Below are positions 1 through 7,513 of a DNA stretch of 64,000 nucleotides, in pieces (position 1 is the first letter of the stretch; the number at the start of each line of letters is the position of its first letter). The notes under the pieces were generated by a model that had not been told where the DNA came from, ran no database searches, and saw only the letters and a program-made list of their open reading frames with translations. The DNA lies in the NCBI RefSeq assembly GCF_002013465.1, contig NZ_MAFC01000005.1:1-64000 (forward strand), written 5' to 3'. Made by a program: the position numbers and the translations under genes. The DNA is from Mycobacterium sp. D16R12. GTDB taxonomy: Bacteria > Actinomycetota > Actinomycetes > Mycobacteriales > Mycobacteriaceae.

Positions 1-1
1 A

Positions 2-853
2 CCGACGATCCAGAACCTGATTAACGCCGAGACGAAGGCGTTCGGGTTGTTGGTTGGTCTGCCCGGCGCGTACGTGACGAACACGATCGCGGTGGTGACG
101 GCTCTGACGCAGAATCCGGCATCGCTCCTGCCTTCGGGTCTCCTGCCCTCGGCGACCGCGAACACCGCGGCCGCCAAGGCGCCGACGTCGATTCTTTCGG
201 CGCTGGGCAAGACGACCACGGTCGATGCGTCGAAGGTGACGGAGTCGAAGGTCGCTGGTTCGAAGGCTGCTGCCGAAGCTGAGCCGGCCAAGGCTGGATC
301 TACCAAGCCGGCGACCCCGGCCGAGGCGGCTACGCCTGCCGAGGCTGTCAAGCCTGCGACTCCGGTGGAGGCAGTCAAGCCTGCGACTCCGGCCGAGCCG
401 GTCAAGTCCGCCACCCCGGCGGAGCCGGCCAAGGCTGTGGAAGCGGCCACCCCCGCAGAGCCTGCCAAGCCCGCCACCCCGGCTGATGCCGTCAAGCCTG
501 CGACTCCCGCTGATGCTGCCAAGCCTGCGGAGCCGAAGGTCAACGTGCCGAAGGTCAAACTGCCCACACCGGTCACCAAGGTCGGCGAGGTCAGCGGCGG
601 AGTTTCGCCGAAGACCGAAGACTCGGCCAAGGCAGACAAGAGCGAGAAGGCCGATTCCAAGGACGCCAAGTCCGATAAGGGGTCCGCACCGAAGAAATCC
701 GAAAATGACTCTTCAGCTGCGAAGAAGCCCGAGAGTGCCGCGTCGACCACCGGTAAGTCGGAGTCCGCTTCGAGCTCCTCATCGAGCGACTCACACTCGA
801 GCGCCTCGAACGGTTCCTCGCACAGCGACTCGCACAAGGCGTCGTCTGACTAG
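2..853 (+). CDS. C-terminal part of a repeat-rich, probably secreted protein (5'-truncated)
   Basis: The reading frame is open from the first complete codon of the window to a TAG at 851-853, so the gene begins upstream. About 70 ordinary residues come first, including a hydrophobic stretch (LLVGLPGAYVTNTIAVVTAL). A low-complexity part follows, built from repeated units such as ATPAEPVK and ATPAEAVK, then a Lys/Asp/Ser-rich part, and finally an almost pure Ser/His tail. Repeat plus charged tail is typical of cell-wall or secreted mycobacterial proteins. The tail style (KPA repeats, Lys/Ser-rich, Ser/Gly/His end) resembles the two large secreted proteins at 29.3-35.0 kb, though I cannot show common descent from this fragment. 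Function unknown. A TTG at 47 is not the real start. Confidence 0.7.
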   Translation, partial: PTIQNLINAETKAFGLLVGLPGAYVTNTIAVVTALTQNPASLLPSGLLPSATANTAAAKAPTSILSALGKTTTVDASKVTESKVAGSKAAAEAEPAKAGSTKPATPAEAATPAEAVKPATPVEAVKPATPAEPVKSATPAEPAKAVEAATPAEPAKPATPADAVKPATPADAAKPAEPKVNVPKVKLPTPVTKVGEVSGGVSPKTEDSAKADKSEKADSKDAKSDKGSAPKKSENDSSAAKKPESAASTTGKSESASSSSSSDSHSSASNGSSHSDSHKASSD

Positions 854-872
854 TCCCCGGTAGCAAGCTCAA

Positions 873-904
873 AGGTCCCCGCGCCAGACATGGTGCGGGG
901 ACCT
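873..904 (+). terminator. Rho-independent-like hairpin after the truncated gene
   Basis: Arms AGGTCCCCGC (873-882) and GCGGGGACCT (895-904) are perfect complements. They extend inward to 14 bp with one G-T pair, leaving a 4-nt loop. No clear U-tract follows, as is common in mycobacteria. The hairpin sits 19 bp after the stop of the upstream gene. Confidence 0.7.
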
Positions 905-919
905 GCTTGTAAGCGGCAC

Positions 920-942
920 TGACATAAGTCAACATCATTGAC
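920..942. promoter_or_regulatory. Overlapping inverted repeats at a MarR start (candidate operator)
   Basis: TGAC-ATAA-GTCA (920-931) overlaps GTCAA-CATCA-TTGAC (928-942). The second repeat ends directly at the ATG of the marR gene at 943. The position suggests autoregulation. The TGAC/GTCA core resembles the twin operator of the related MarR gene at 7512. Confidence 0.5.
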
Positions 943-1371
943 ATGGATATCGACGGAACCGCGACCCTGGGGTACTTGCTGACCCGTACCGCGACATCAC
1001 TGCGCGGCAAGGTGGCGGCCCGGTTGGAGCCGATGGGGCTGAGCCTGCCCGAGTACATCTGCATGCACATCCTGCGCACCTACCCCGGCATGTCCAACTC
1101 CGAATTGGCACGGCAGGCGATGGTTACCCGCCAGGCCATGAACGCGGTGTTGCATCGGCTGGAGCAGGAGGGCCTCATCAGCCGCCCGGAGAACGCGGAC
1201 CACGGGCGGTCGCTGCCCGCTCGCCTGACCCGGCGGGGCACCACCCAGCTTGAGAAGGCGGCCGAGGCGGTGACCGCGGCCGAGAACGAGGTCATGGAGA
1301 AACTGACCGCTGACGAGCGCCGCGCGTTGAAGGCCATGCTGGCCAAATGCGTTCCGAGTCAACTGCCATGA
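943..1371 (+). CDS. MarR-family transcriptional regulator
   Basis: A 142-residue protein with the usual MarR size and winged-helix plan. The recognition-helix region is MSNSELARQAMVTRQAMN (about residues 49-66), followed by LHRLEQEGLISRP and the wing. It is clearly related to the second MarR protein at 7512-7970 (shared LGYLL, GxSNSELAR and VTRQxMN), so these are paralogues. The ATG at 943 abuts a palindrome, which fits autoregulation. The downstream membrane protein overlaps its stop by ATGA and is probably cotranscribed. Ligand unknown. Confidence 0.9.
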   Translation: MDIDGTATLGYLLTRTATSLRGKVAARLEPMGLSLPEYICMHILRTYPGMSNSELARQAMVTRQAMNAVLHRLEQEGLISRPENADHGRSLPARLTRRGTTQLEKAAEAVTAAENEVMEKLTADERRALKAMLAKCVPSQLP

Positions 1372-1799
1372 GACGCGCCGGGTGGCTGATCGCGTTCACC
1401 GGTCTGGTGATCGGGTTCAGTGTCTGGCTGCCGTGGTTGCGAACGTCGGCCAGCGGCGGGGGCAGGGCCAACGCCATTGGCGGCGCCACCGGATCAGTGG
1501 TGCTGCCACCGGGATTCGGTGCGGGCCAGATGATCTTGCTGGTTTCGGCGTTACTCGTGGTGGCTGGATGCATGGTGGGCCAGCACATTCTGCACCGCAT
1601 CGCCCCGATCGCCGCGGGTGTATTGGCGCTGGTGCTCTTGGGGCTGGAACTGTTGTATTACCGCACCAACATCAAGGCCCCGATCGTGACGGGCTATGGG
1701 TTCTGGGTAGCGATCGCGGCGTCGGCTATCGCCGTCGCGCTGGCCATCGTTGCGCTGCTGTCACGACCCCAGGCCGGCGAGCAGCAATGGCACGATTGA
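1368..1799 (+). CDS. Small membrane protein with about four TM segments
   Basis: The ATG at 1368 overlaps the marR stop (ATGA), which favours this start over an in-frame start at 1347. The 143-residue product has hydrophobic segments near residues 5-24, 52-72, 77-97 and 108-130, with a Gly-rich loop after the first. It ends in a short charged tail. I recognise no family. Translational coupling suggests it works with, or is controlled by, the MarR protein. Its 3' end overlaps the convergent enoyl-CoA hydratase gene by 39 bp. Confidence 0.75.
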   Translation: MRRAGWLIAFTGLVIGFSVWLPWLRTSASGGGRANAIGGATGSVVLPPGFGAGQMILLVSALLVVAGCMVGQHILHRIAPIAAGVLALVLLGLELLYYRTNIKAPIVTGYGFWVAIAASAIAVALAIVALLSRPQAGEQQWHD

Positions 1800-2426
1800 G
1801 CCGTACATCCCGTACTTGACGGTGCCGAGCGTGTCGCGGTTCTTTCCTACTAGCGGTGACACGAAACTCGTTGCGGTAGAGAGCACCTGATCCTCGGCAA
1901 CGGCCGCGTCGACGATCTGGTAGTTCAGGGATTCGGATCCGCCGAGTCGACGGCCGCTGGGCATGGTGGCCGATGCCGCCTGGGGTGTCATCTTCCCCTG
2001 ACACAGCGCTGACATACCGGGCGTAAACGGCATGCCGAGGTCGACTTCGGGAAGGCAGAAGAAGCCGCGATCAGTGCGCATCACCCGGTAGTCGCAGGCC
2101 AGCGCGACCATGGCTCCGGCGCCGAAGGCGTGACCGTTGACGGCGGCCACGGTGGGTGTGGGGAACACCAGGAAGCGCGCCAGGATCTTCTGAACCTCGG
2201 TGATGTACCAGCCGAGCTTGTCGGGGTTGGCGCCCAGGAAGTCGACGTCCAGCCCGTTGGAGAAGAACTTGCCGCTGCCGGTGACCACCAGCGCGGACGG
2301 GGTGCCATCGGCGAGCACCTCGTCGAGCAGTGCATTGATCTGCTCGATATTCGCTGTGGTGAAACGGTTCTCGTCGGTGCCGAGCTCAAGGATGTGGATG
2401 CCTTCGGAGCGCTGCAGTGCTGGCAT
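1761..2426 (-). CDS. Enoyl-CoA hydratase/isomerase family protein
   Basis: A 221-residue crotonase-fold protein, somewhat short for the family (about 250-260). The first oxyanion-hole region is GSGKFFSNGLD (about residues 50-60) and the second is HAFGAGA (about 98-104). The following PEVDLGMPF places a glutamate where enoyl-CoA isomerases have their catalytic acid, so a delta3,delta2-enoyl-CoA isomerase role is possible. It is the last gene of a minus-strand run (ethR, alcohol dehydrogenase, thioesterase, this gene) with a 6-bp gap upstream. Substrate unknown; acyl-CoA processing is inferred from family and context. Confidence 0.85.
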   Translation of the reverse strand: MPALQRSEGIHILELGTDENRFTTANIEQINALLDEVLADGTPSALVVTGSGKFFSNGLDVDFLGANPDKLGWYITEVQKILARFLVFPTPTVAAVNGHAFGAGAMVALACDYRVMRTDRGFFCLPEVDLGMPFTPGMSALCQGKMTPQAASATMPSGRRLGGSESLNYQIVDAAVAEDQVLSTATSFVSPLVGKNRDTLGTVKYGMYGSIVPLLLAGLGS

Positions 2427-2432
2427 GTGTGG

Positions 2433-2876
2433 CTACCTCAACTGTTCGAGAGCTGTCGCTACTTGCTCGGGGATGGGTACGGGGGTGCGGGCATCGGAGT
2501 CCACGTAGACATGAACGAACCGGCCCAGGGCGCGGGGAGTGTCCTCGACGACGCCGTCGACGACCGTGAACACCGCGAGCTTGTAGATGACGCTGCTGCG
2601 GCCGCGGTGTTCCAGGGCCAGGCCGATGGACAGCTCGTCGGGGAAGGACACCTCCGCCAGGTACTTGCATGAGGTTTCGGCGACGACGCCGATGGCGGGC
2701 AGGTCGCGGATATCGCATCCGGCGGCATCCATCAGCCAGCCGTTGACGGCAGTGTCGAACCAGGCGTAGTAGACGACGTTGTTGACGTGTCCGTACACAT
2801 CGTTATCGGCCCAACGGGTTTGGTGCAGGCGGTGTACCGGAAAGTCTGCTTTGGTGGGTAGTTCTGGCTTGGTCAT
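2433..2876 (-). CDS. Hot-dog fold acyl-CoA thioesterase (4HBT-like)
   Basis: 147 residues. The 4-hydroxybenzoyl-CoA thioesterase signature RWADNDVYGHVNNVVY lies near residues 18-33, with the conserved Asp and the GHVNN turn. The ATG at 2876 overlaps the alcohol dehydrogenase stop (ATGA) and sets the start; an upstream in-frame extension only shadows that gene. The family hydrolyses acyl-CoA thioesters. The operon with alcohol dehydrogenase and enoyl-CoA hydratase suggests release of an acid during breakdown of a small carbonyl or acyl compound. Confidence 0.87.
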   Translation of the reverse strand: MTKPELPTKADFPVHRLHQTRWADNDVYGHVNNVVYYAWFDTAVNGWLMDAAGCDIRDLPAIGVVAETSCKYLAEVSFPDELSIGLALEHRGRSSVIYKLAVFTVVDGVVEDTPRALGRFVHVYVDSDARTPVPIPEQVATALEQLR

Positions 2877-3985
2877 GCGCTCACCGCGCTGGGGCGCAGG
2901 ATCTGTCGAACAGCCTGGCCGTCGGCGAGGGCGTCGAGCGCGATGTTGATGTCTTCCAACGGCAGGTCGTCGGACTTGAGCTTCTCCACCGGCAGTCGCC
3001 CGGCCCGCCACAGCGCCAGCATTGCCGGGATGTCCTGTTGCGGCTGCGCCGATCCCATGTACGAGCCCAGGATGCTGCGGCCCTCGGCGACAATGCTCAA
3101 CGCGGGCAGGGTAATTCGTGCATCGGGGTGCGGCAGTCCCACCGAAACGGTGCCTCCGCCACGGCCGGTGAGCGCGTAGGCCTGTTCCAGTACCGCCGCC
3201 GAGCCGACGACCTCGAACACCCAATCGTGACCGCCGGGGGCTTCTTCCGGGGCGCAGGCTCGTGTGGCTCCGAGTTCAAGGGCCAGTTCGCGTTTGGCAG
3301 GCACTGGGTCGATGGCCAGTACCTCGCCGGCCCCCGCGGCGGCCGCCGACATCACGACGGCCAGTCCAACGCCGCCCAGCCCGAGCACCGCGACCGAGTC
3401 GCCGGGGCGCATCGAGGCGGTGTGGGTGACGGCCCCGAAGCCGGTCAGCATGGCGCAGCCGAAGAGTGCGGCCGTGTCCAAGGGAACGTTCTGATCGATG
3501 ACGACCACCGAATTGCGGTCCACCACAGCGTGGTCGGCGAAACCCGAGACGCCCAGGTGGTGCCGCACCTCGGCGCCGTCCACATCGCGCAGGCGGGTGC
3601 CGCCGCGGATGAGGTCACCGCGGCCGTTGGCCGCCGCGGCGTCCGGGCATAGCGCGGGGCGGCCCGAGGAGCAGTACCTGCAGGCACCGCAGCTCGGCAC
3701 GTACACCAACACCACGTGATCGCCGGGGGAGACGTCGCGAACACCGGGGCCGACTTCGGCGATGACACCGGCTGCCTCGTGTCCTAGCGCCATGGGCACC
3801 GGGCGTATCCGGTTCCCGTCGACCACCGACAGATCCGAGTGGCACAGCCCAGCGGCTTCGATGCGGACTAGTACCTCACCGGGCCCAGGTGGGTCGAGCT
3901 CCAGTTCAACGAGTTTCAGCGGGTGGGTATCGCGGTATGGCCGCTCGATCGGTGCCGCGTGTAGCACCGCAGCACGAATGCGCAT
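2873..3985 (-). CDS. Zinc-dependent alcohol dehydrogenase (MDR family)
   Basis: About 370 residues. Catalytic zinc ligands lie in GLCHSD and ALGHEAAG. The structural zinc site is CGACRYCSSGRPALC (Cys pattern C-x2-C-x2-C-x7-C), and NAD binding is at GLGGVG. Full-length long-chain MDR enzyme. I chose the ATG at 3985 (MRIRAAVLHA) because the longer frame to 4069 runs back into ethR. It lies 25 bp after ethR and overlaps the thioesterase, so ethR is the first gene of this operon. It should interconvert an alcohol and an aldehyde or ketone. Beside a Baeyer-Villiger enzyme, a ketone-forming step is attractive but inferred. Confidence 0.9.
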   Translation of the reverse strand: MRIRAAVLHAAPIERPYRDTHPLKLVELELDPPGPGEVLVRIEAAGLCHSDLSVVDGNRIRPVPMALGHEAAGVIAEVGPGVRDVSPGDHVVLVYVPSCGACRYCSSGRPALCPDAAAANGRGDLIRGGTRLRDVDGAEVRHHLGVSGFADHAVVDRNSVVVIDQNVPLDTAALFGCAMLTGFGAVTHTASMRPGDSVAVLGLGGVGLAVVMSAAAAGAGEVLAIDPVPAKRELALELGATRACAPEEAPGGHDWVFEVVGSAAVLEQAYALTGRGGGTVSVGLPHPDARITLPALSIVAEGRSILGSYMGSAQPQQDIPAMLALWRAGRLPVEKLKSDDLPLEDINIALDALADGQAVRQILRPSAVSA

Positions 3986-4010
3986 GGATGAGCCGCTCTC
4001 GCGAAGACTC

Positions 4011-4643
4011 TCAGGCACAGACCCCTCCGTAGATCGCATTGAGCCAGACGTGGAGCAGCGTATCGACAACGTCGTCGTCGGCGACGGCGGGTTGCTGACC
4101 GGTGAAGGTCGCCCGCATCATCGACTGGTTGATGAGGTTGAGTGCGATGGCGATATCGCGGGCGGGAATGGTGTCCGGCGCGGCGCCGCGAGTGCGTTCG
4201 GCCTCGATACCCAGCGTTGTGTTGGCGACCCAGTTCTCCGTCACCTCGGACCAGCGTTGATCCAGCTCGGGGCTTGTTCCTTGCATGCTGGACAACGCGA
4301 CCGTGAGGGCCCGGTGGGAGCCGAAGGCGTCAAAGTAGGCCTTGATCACGGCCCGCCAGTACTCGGCGGGGCTCGGCATGGCGGCCAGGTCGATGCCGGC
4401 GACGTTGGCGTCGGCCTCCTCGATGATCCGCTCGGCGAGCGTGAGGAGGACGGCTTCCTTGGAGGAGAAATAGAAGTAGAACGTGGGGCGCGAGATGCCG
4501 GCTCCACGCGCCAGGTCATCGACGGAGATATCCGTCAGTGGACGTTGCCCGAGCAGTTCCTCGGTGTTGGTCAGGATGGCCTGTATCCGCTCGTCCCCGG
4601 AGGGGCGCGTGGTCTTGCGGCCTCTCGTCGTCGGTTTTGTCAC
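4011..4643 (-). CDS. ethR: TetR-family repressor EthR
   Basis: 210 residues, GTG start. The N-terminal HTH region is nearly identical to M. tuberculosis EthR as I remember it (PSGDERIQAI, ISVDDLARGAGISRPTFYF, SSKEAVLLTL). The C-terminal part keeps EAERxRGAAP and IALNLxN. It diverges from ethA across a 74-bp gap holding two spaced palindromes. A candidate -10 (TAGAAT, complement of 4656-4661) precedes the start. In M. tuberculosis EthR represses ethA and is relieved by ligands in its hydrophobic pocket. Here ethR also leads an operon with alcohol dehydrogenase, thioesterase and enoyl-CoA hydratase. Confidence 0.93.
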   Translation of the reverse strand: MTKPTTRGRKTTRPSGDERIQAILTNTEELLGQRPLTDISVDDLARGAGISRPTFYFYFSSKEAVLLTLAERIIEEADANVAGIDLAAMPSPAEYWRAVIKAYFDAFGSHRALTVALSSMQGTSPELDQRWSEVTENWVANTTLGIEAERTRGAAPDTIPARDIAIALNLINQSMMRATFTGQQPAVADDDVVDTLLHVWLNAIYGGVCA

Positions 4644-4667
4644 GCCTACCTGCGCATTCTATAAAGT

Positions 4668-4706
4668 TATCGACACACTGTTGACTTTCTCGACACTGCG
4701 TCGATA
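4668..4706. promoter_or_regulatory. EthR operator in the ethA-ethR intergenic region
   Basis: Two tandem repeats start exactly 20 bp apart. One is TCGAC-ACACT-GTTGA (4670-4684, one mismatch) and the other TCGAC-ACTGC-GTCGA (4690-4704, perfect). The block is also framed by an outer repeat, TATCGAC (4668-4674) and GTCGATA (4700-4706). The TGTCGA-type half-sites recall the known 55-bp M. tuberculosis EthR operator. TAGCCT (4705-4710), 7 bp before the ethA ATG, could be a -10 giving a leaderless ethA mRNA. Confidence 0.8.
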
Positions 4707-4717
4707 GCCTAGCTCTC

Positions 4718-6229
4718 ATGACCGAACATGTCGAGATTGTCATCGTGGGCGCCGGAATCTCGGGGATCGGCATGGCCTGCCATGTCGCCCGTGACGTGCC
4801 GGGCAAGGACTTCGTGGTGCTTGAGGCGCGCGAGCGCATCGGTGGTACCTGGGATCTGTTCCGCTACCCGGGCATCCGCTCCGACTCCGACATGTTCACC
4901 TTGGGCTTCAACTTCCGTCCGTGGACGAGCACCAAGGGCATCGCTGACGGAACCTCCATTCGCGAGTACGTCACCGACACCGCGCGTGAGTTCGGTGTGG
5001 ACAAGAAGATCCGCTTCGGTCACAAGGTCGTCGGCGCCGAGTGGTCCTCCGAGCAGGGACTCTGGACAGTGCGGGCGGAGCACGCGGGTGAGATCGTCGA
5101 GTTCACGACGCGGTTCTTCCTGGCGTGCACCGGCTACTACAACTACGACAATGGCTTCACGCCGGAGTTCGAGGGCATCGACGACTTCACCGGCCAGGTG
5201 ATCCATCCGCAGCACTGGCCGGAGGATCTGGACTATGCCGGCAAGAAGGTCGTTGTCATCGGCAGTGGGGCGACAGCCATGACGCTGGTTCCCGCGATGG
5301 CTGGAACCGCCGGGCACGTCACCATGCTGCAGCGCTCGCCCACTTACGTGGTGTCGCTGCCGTCCACCGACGCACTTGCCGTGGCACTGCAGGGCAAGTT
5401 GCCCGCCTCGATCGCCTACCCGATCGTGAAGTGGAAGAACCAGATGGTCAGCTTTATTAGCTACCAGACGAGCCGTCGTGACCCGGAGCGCATGAAGGGG
5501 ATCCTGCGGGCGCTCCTGAAGCGGCAGCTGCCCGACTTCGACCTGGACAAGCACTTCACCCCGAAGTACAACCCGTGGGATCAGCGCTTGTGCGTGGTGC
5601 CGGACTCGGACCTGTTCCGCGCCCTGCGTAAGGGCACTGCCTCCATAGCCACCGACCGGATCGCGCGGTTCACGCCCAAGGGCATCCTGTTGGAGTCCGG
5701 CGAAGAGCTCGAGGCCGATATCGTCGTCACCGCGACGGGTTTGAATGTTCAGCTGGCCGGTGGGCTCAGGCCTGTGGTGGACGGTGTGCAGGTGAACCCC
5801 GCGGATTCGGTGAGCTACAAGGGCTTGATGCTGACGGGCCTGCCGAACTTCATCTTCACCTTCGGGTACACCAACGCATCGTGGACGCTCCGTGCCGATC
5901 TGGTGTCGCAGTACACCTGCCGTCTGCTCAACTACATGACTAAGACGGGACAGACGGTTGTGTGGCCGGTCGAGCCCCCGACCAGTGAGCGACTGCCGTT
6001 CTTGGAGGACTTGGTCTCGGGGTATGTCGCCCGCGCGGAGAGCGCAGTGCCGCACCAGGTGCCGCTGGCCCCGTGGCGGTCGCATCAGAACTACTTCCGT
6101 GAGCTGCCTGTGCTCAAGTACGGGAAGGTCGCCGACAAGGGCGTCCGATTCAGCCGCGGAGGTGCAGGGTCGGCGACGTCCGGCCGGGGCAAGGCCTCCC
6201 ATGAAGCACCCGTTGCAATAGGCAGGTAA
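4718..6229 (+). CDS. ethA: Flavin-dependent Baeyer-Villiger monooxygenase EthA
   Basis: 503 residues, close to the M. tuberculosis length (489). The FAD Rossmann motif GAGISG is at residues 9-14. The family stretch GGTWDLFRYPGIRSDSDM follows, then the Baeyer-Villiger fingerprint FTGQVIHPQHWP (about 161-172) and the NADPH motif GSGATA. The C-terminal half keeps YNPWDQRLC and GYTNASWTL. EthA inserts oxygen next to carbonyls or oxidises sulfur, and in M. tuberculosis it activates ethionamide and related thioamides. The last about 25 residues (Gly/Ser/Arg-rich) extend past the conserved fold. It diverges from ethR. Its stop codon lies inside a palindrome that probably controls the next gene. Confidence 0.93.
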   Translation: MTEHVEIVIVGAGISGIGMACHVARDVPGKDFVVLEARERIGGTWDLFRYPGIRSDSDMFTLGFNFRPWTSTKGIADGTSIREYVTDTAREFGVDKKIRFGHKVVGAEWSSEQGLWTVRAEHAGEIVEFTTRFFLACTGYYNYDNGFTPEFEGIDDFTGQVIHPQHWPEDLDYAGKKVVVIGSGATAMTLVPAMAGTAGHVTMLQRSPTYVVSLPSTDALAVALQGKLPASIAYPIVKWKNQMVSFISYQTSRRDPERMKGILRALLKRQLPDFDLDKHFTPKYNPWDQRLCVVPDSDLFRALRKGTASIATDRIARFTPKGILLESGEELEADIVVTATGLNVQLAGGLRPVVDGVQVNPADSVSYKGLMLTGLPNFIFTFGYTNASWTLRADLVSQYTCRLLNYMTKTGQTVVWPVEPPTSERLPFLEDLVSGYVARAESAVPHQVPLAPWRSHQNYFRELPVLKYGKVADKGVRFSRGGAGSATSGRGKASHEAPVAIGR

Positions 6230-6237
6230 ATACCTGC
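6222..6237. promoter_or_regulatory. Palindrome GCAGGTA-AA-TACCTGC, candidate ArsR operator
   Basis: Perfect 7-bp arms with a 2-bp spacer. The palindrome overlaps the ethA stop codon and ends 11 bp before the GTG of the ArsR-SRPBCC gene. CATAAT (6237-6242) would serve as a -10, with transcription beginning at or near the GTG (leaderless). Confidence 0.6.
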
Positions 6238-6248
6238 ATAATGGCCGG

Positions 6249-7037
6249 GTGCAGTCAGCACCCGGCCATTCTCATGGGGACATGGTCTTCAAGGCCCTCG
6301 CCGACCCGACTCGGCGGGAGCTGTTGGACCGGCTGCATGAACGCAACGGCCAGACCCTGAGTCAGCTCTGCGACGGCGTTGGACTGGCGCGTCAGTCGGT
6401 GACTCAGCATCTGGGCGTGCTCGAATCCGCCAACCTGATCAGCGCGGTGAAACACGGCCGAGAAAAGCTGCACTATCTCAATCCGGTTCCGCTGCATGAG
6501 ATTCAGGAACGGTGGATCGACAAGTTCGAGCGCCCGCGGCTGCGGGCGCTGAGTGCGATCAAGCAGCGAGCGGAGGAGCCGGAGATGTCTCAACCAACTT
6601 TCGTCTACACCACCTATATCAACAGCACGCCCGAGAAGGTGTGGCAGGCGATCACCGACCCCGGGCTCAGTACCCAGTACTGGGGGCACGCGAATGTGTC
6701 TGACTGGCAACAGGGTTCGTGTTGGGAGCATCAGCGGGTGGATGGCTCCGGTATCGCCGATGTGGTGGGCACAGTGGTGGAGGCAGATCCGCCACGCAAA
6801 CTCGTGACCACCTGGGCCGATCCGGCTGGCGGGGCCGACGGTCCCACGTCGACCGTCACCTTCCTGATTCAGCCATACCAAGACATCGTGCGGCTGACCG
6901 TCACGCACGCCGACCTTGCGGACCCGGCGGAGTATGCCCAGGCCAGCGGTGGGTGGGCCGCGGTGCTGTCAAACCTCAAGTCGTTCTTGGAGACTGGGGC
7001 CCCGCTGCCTACGGAGCCATGGGGGCAGCCCGAGTAA
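6249..7037 (+). CDS. ArsR-type HTH fused to an SRPBCC (AHSA1-like) domain
   Basis: 262 residues with two domains. Residues about 8-95 are an ArsR winged helix (LADPTRRELLDRLHE, LSQLCDGVGLARQSVTQHLGVLE), without the Cys/His metal sites of classical ArsR sensors. Residues about 115-255 are an AHSA1/START-like domain (VYTTYINSTPEKVWQAITDP, YWGHANVSDW, TSTVTFLI). Such domains bind hydrophobic ligands, so the protein may be a one-component sensor. The GTG at 6249 fits the palindrome and -10 just upstream. It lies directly behind ethA, so a hydrophobic substrate or product of EthA is a possible ligand (inference). Confidence 0.87.
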   Translation: MQSAPGHSHGDMVFKALADPTRRELLDRLHERNGQTLSQLCDGVGLARQSVTQHLGVLESANLISAVKHGREKLHYLNPVPLHEIQERWIDKFERPRLRALSAIKQRAEEPEMSQPTFVYTTYINSTPEKVWQAITDPGLSTQYWGHANVSDWQQGSCWEHQRVDGSGIADVVGTVVEADPPRKLVTTWADPAGGADGPTSTVTFLIQPYQDIVRLTVTHADLADPAEYAQASGGWAAVLSNLKSFLETGAPLPTEPWGQPE

Positions 7038-7051
7038 GCGCTACCCGCCCG
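7028..7051. repeat. Copy 1 of a 24-bp dispersed repeat
   Basis: This stretch recurs at 8004-8027 with one mismatch. The shared core is GCGCTACCCGCCCG, preceded by GCCCGAGTA. This copy straddles the stop codon of the ArsR-SRPBCC gene. Confidence 0.6.
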
Positions 7052-7079
7052 TCTAGACCGATCCGATGGCGTGTGCCGA

Positions 7080-7448
7080 TCAGGCGCGGTTGTGGAGAGT
7101 GATCTGGTAGCCGTCCGGATCGGCGAAGGTGAATGTCCGGCCGAAGGGGCCGTCGATCGGCGCGGAGACGATGGTGTGACCGTCGGCGACGAGAGCATCG
7201 TGAATGGCCTGGACGTTTGTGGCGTGCAGCCAGATCGCGGCACCGATGCCGGGCTGAGTAACGGACGCGAGATCGGTGCCCGGGACGAGGTCGCGGAGTG
7301 CGAACGCGATCGGCTTCGTCTCGAAGACCACGGCGTGTGGAGGTCCGGCCTGCGAGCGGACAAGACCGAGGTACCGCTCGTAGAACACCCGCGAAGCGTC
7401 GAGGTCGCTTGCTTGAAGTGAGATGAAGTCCGGGCCGATGACGGGCAT
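7080..7448 (-). CDS. VOC/glyoxalase-fold protein
   Basis: 122 residues, a single vicinal-oxygen-chelate module: FISLQASDLDASRVFYERYLGL at the start (shown here in part as QASDLDASRVFYE) and FTFADPDGYQITLHN at the end. These are the usual first-strand and last-strand motifs of glyoxalase, bleomycin-resistance or dioxygenase relatives. It diverges from a MarR gene across a 63-bp region with two identical-core palindromes, so it is the likely target of that regulator. Substrate not evident. Confidence 0.87.
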   Translation of the reverse strand: MPVIGPDFISLQASDLDASRVFYERYLGLVRSQAGPPHAVVFETKPIAFALRDLVPGTDLASVTQPGIGAAIWLHATNVQAIHDALVADGHTIVSAPIDGPFGRTFTFADPDGYQITLHNRA

Positions 7449-7466
7449 GACGATGCTCCTTCTTTT

Positions 7467-7513
7467 CGTGTCAGTTTACTGACACGCGACAATCTATGTC
7501 AGAATACTGACAT
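7467..7513. promoter_or_regulatory. Twin MarR operators TGTCAG-N4-CTGACA
   Basis: Two palindromes with the same core occur: one at 7467-7486 (8-bp arms, spacer TTTA) and one at 7496-7513 (7-bp arms, spacer AATA). Their centres are 28 bp apart. The second overlaps the ATG of the marR gene at 7512. They lie between the VOC gene and marR and could repress both. Confidence 0.75.

Noticed and set aside
300..540. CRISPR-like array in the first gene
   Set aside because: The regular repeats are in-frame PATPAE-type codon repeats of different lengths, without uniform spacers.
4709..6202. 497-residue minus-strand open frame across ethA
   Set aside because: Antisense shadow of ethA: Arg/His-rich composition, no family motif, and the plus-strand frame is a clear EthA.
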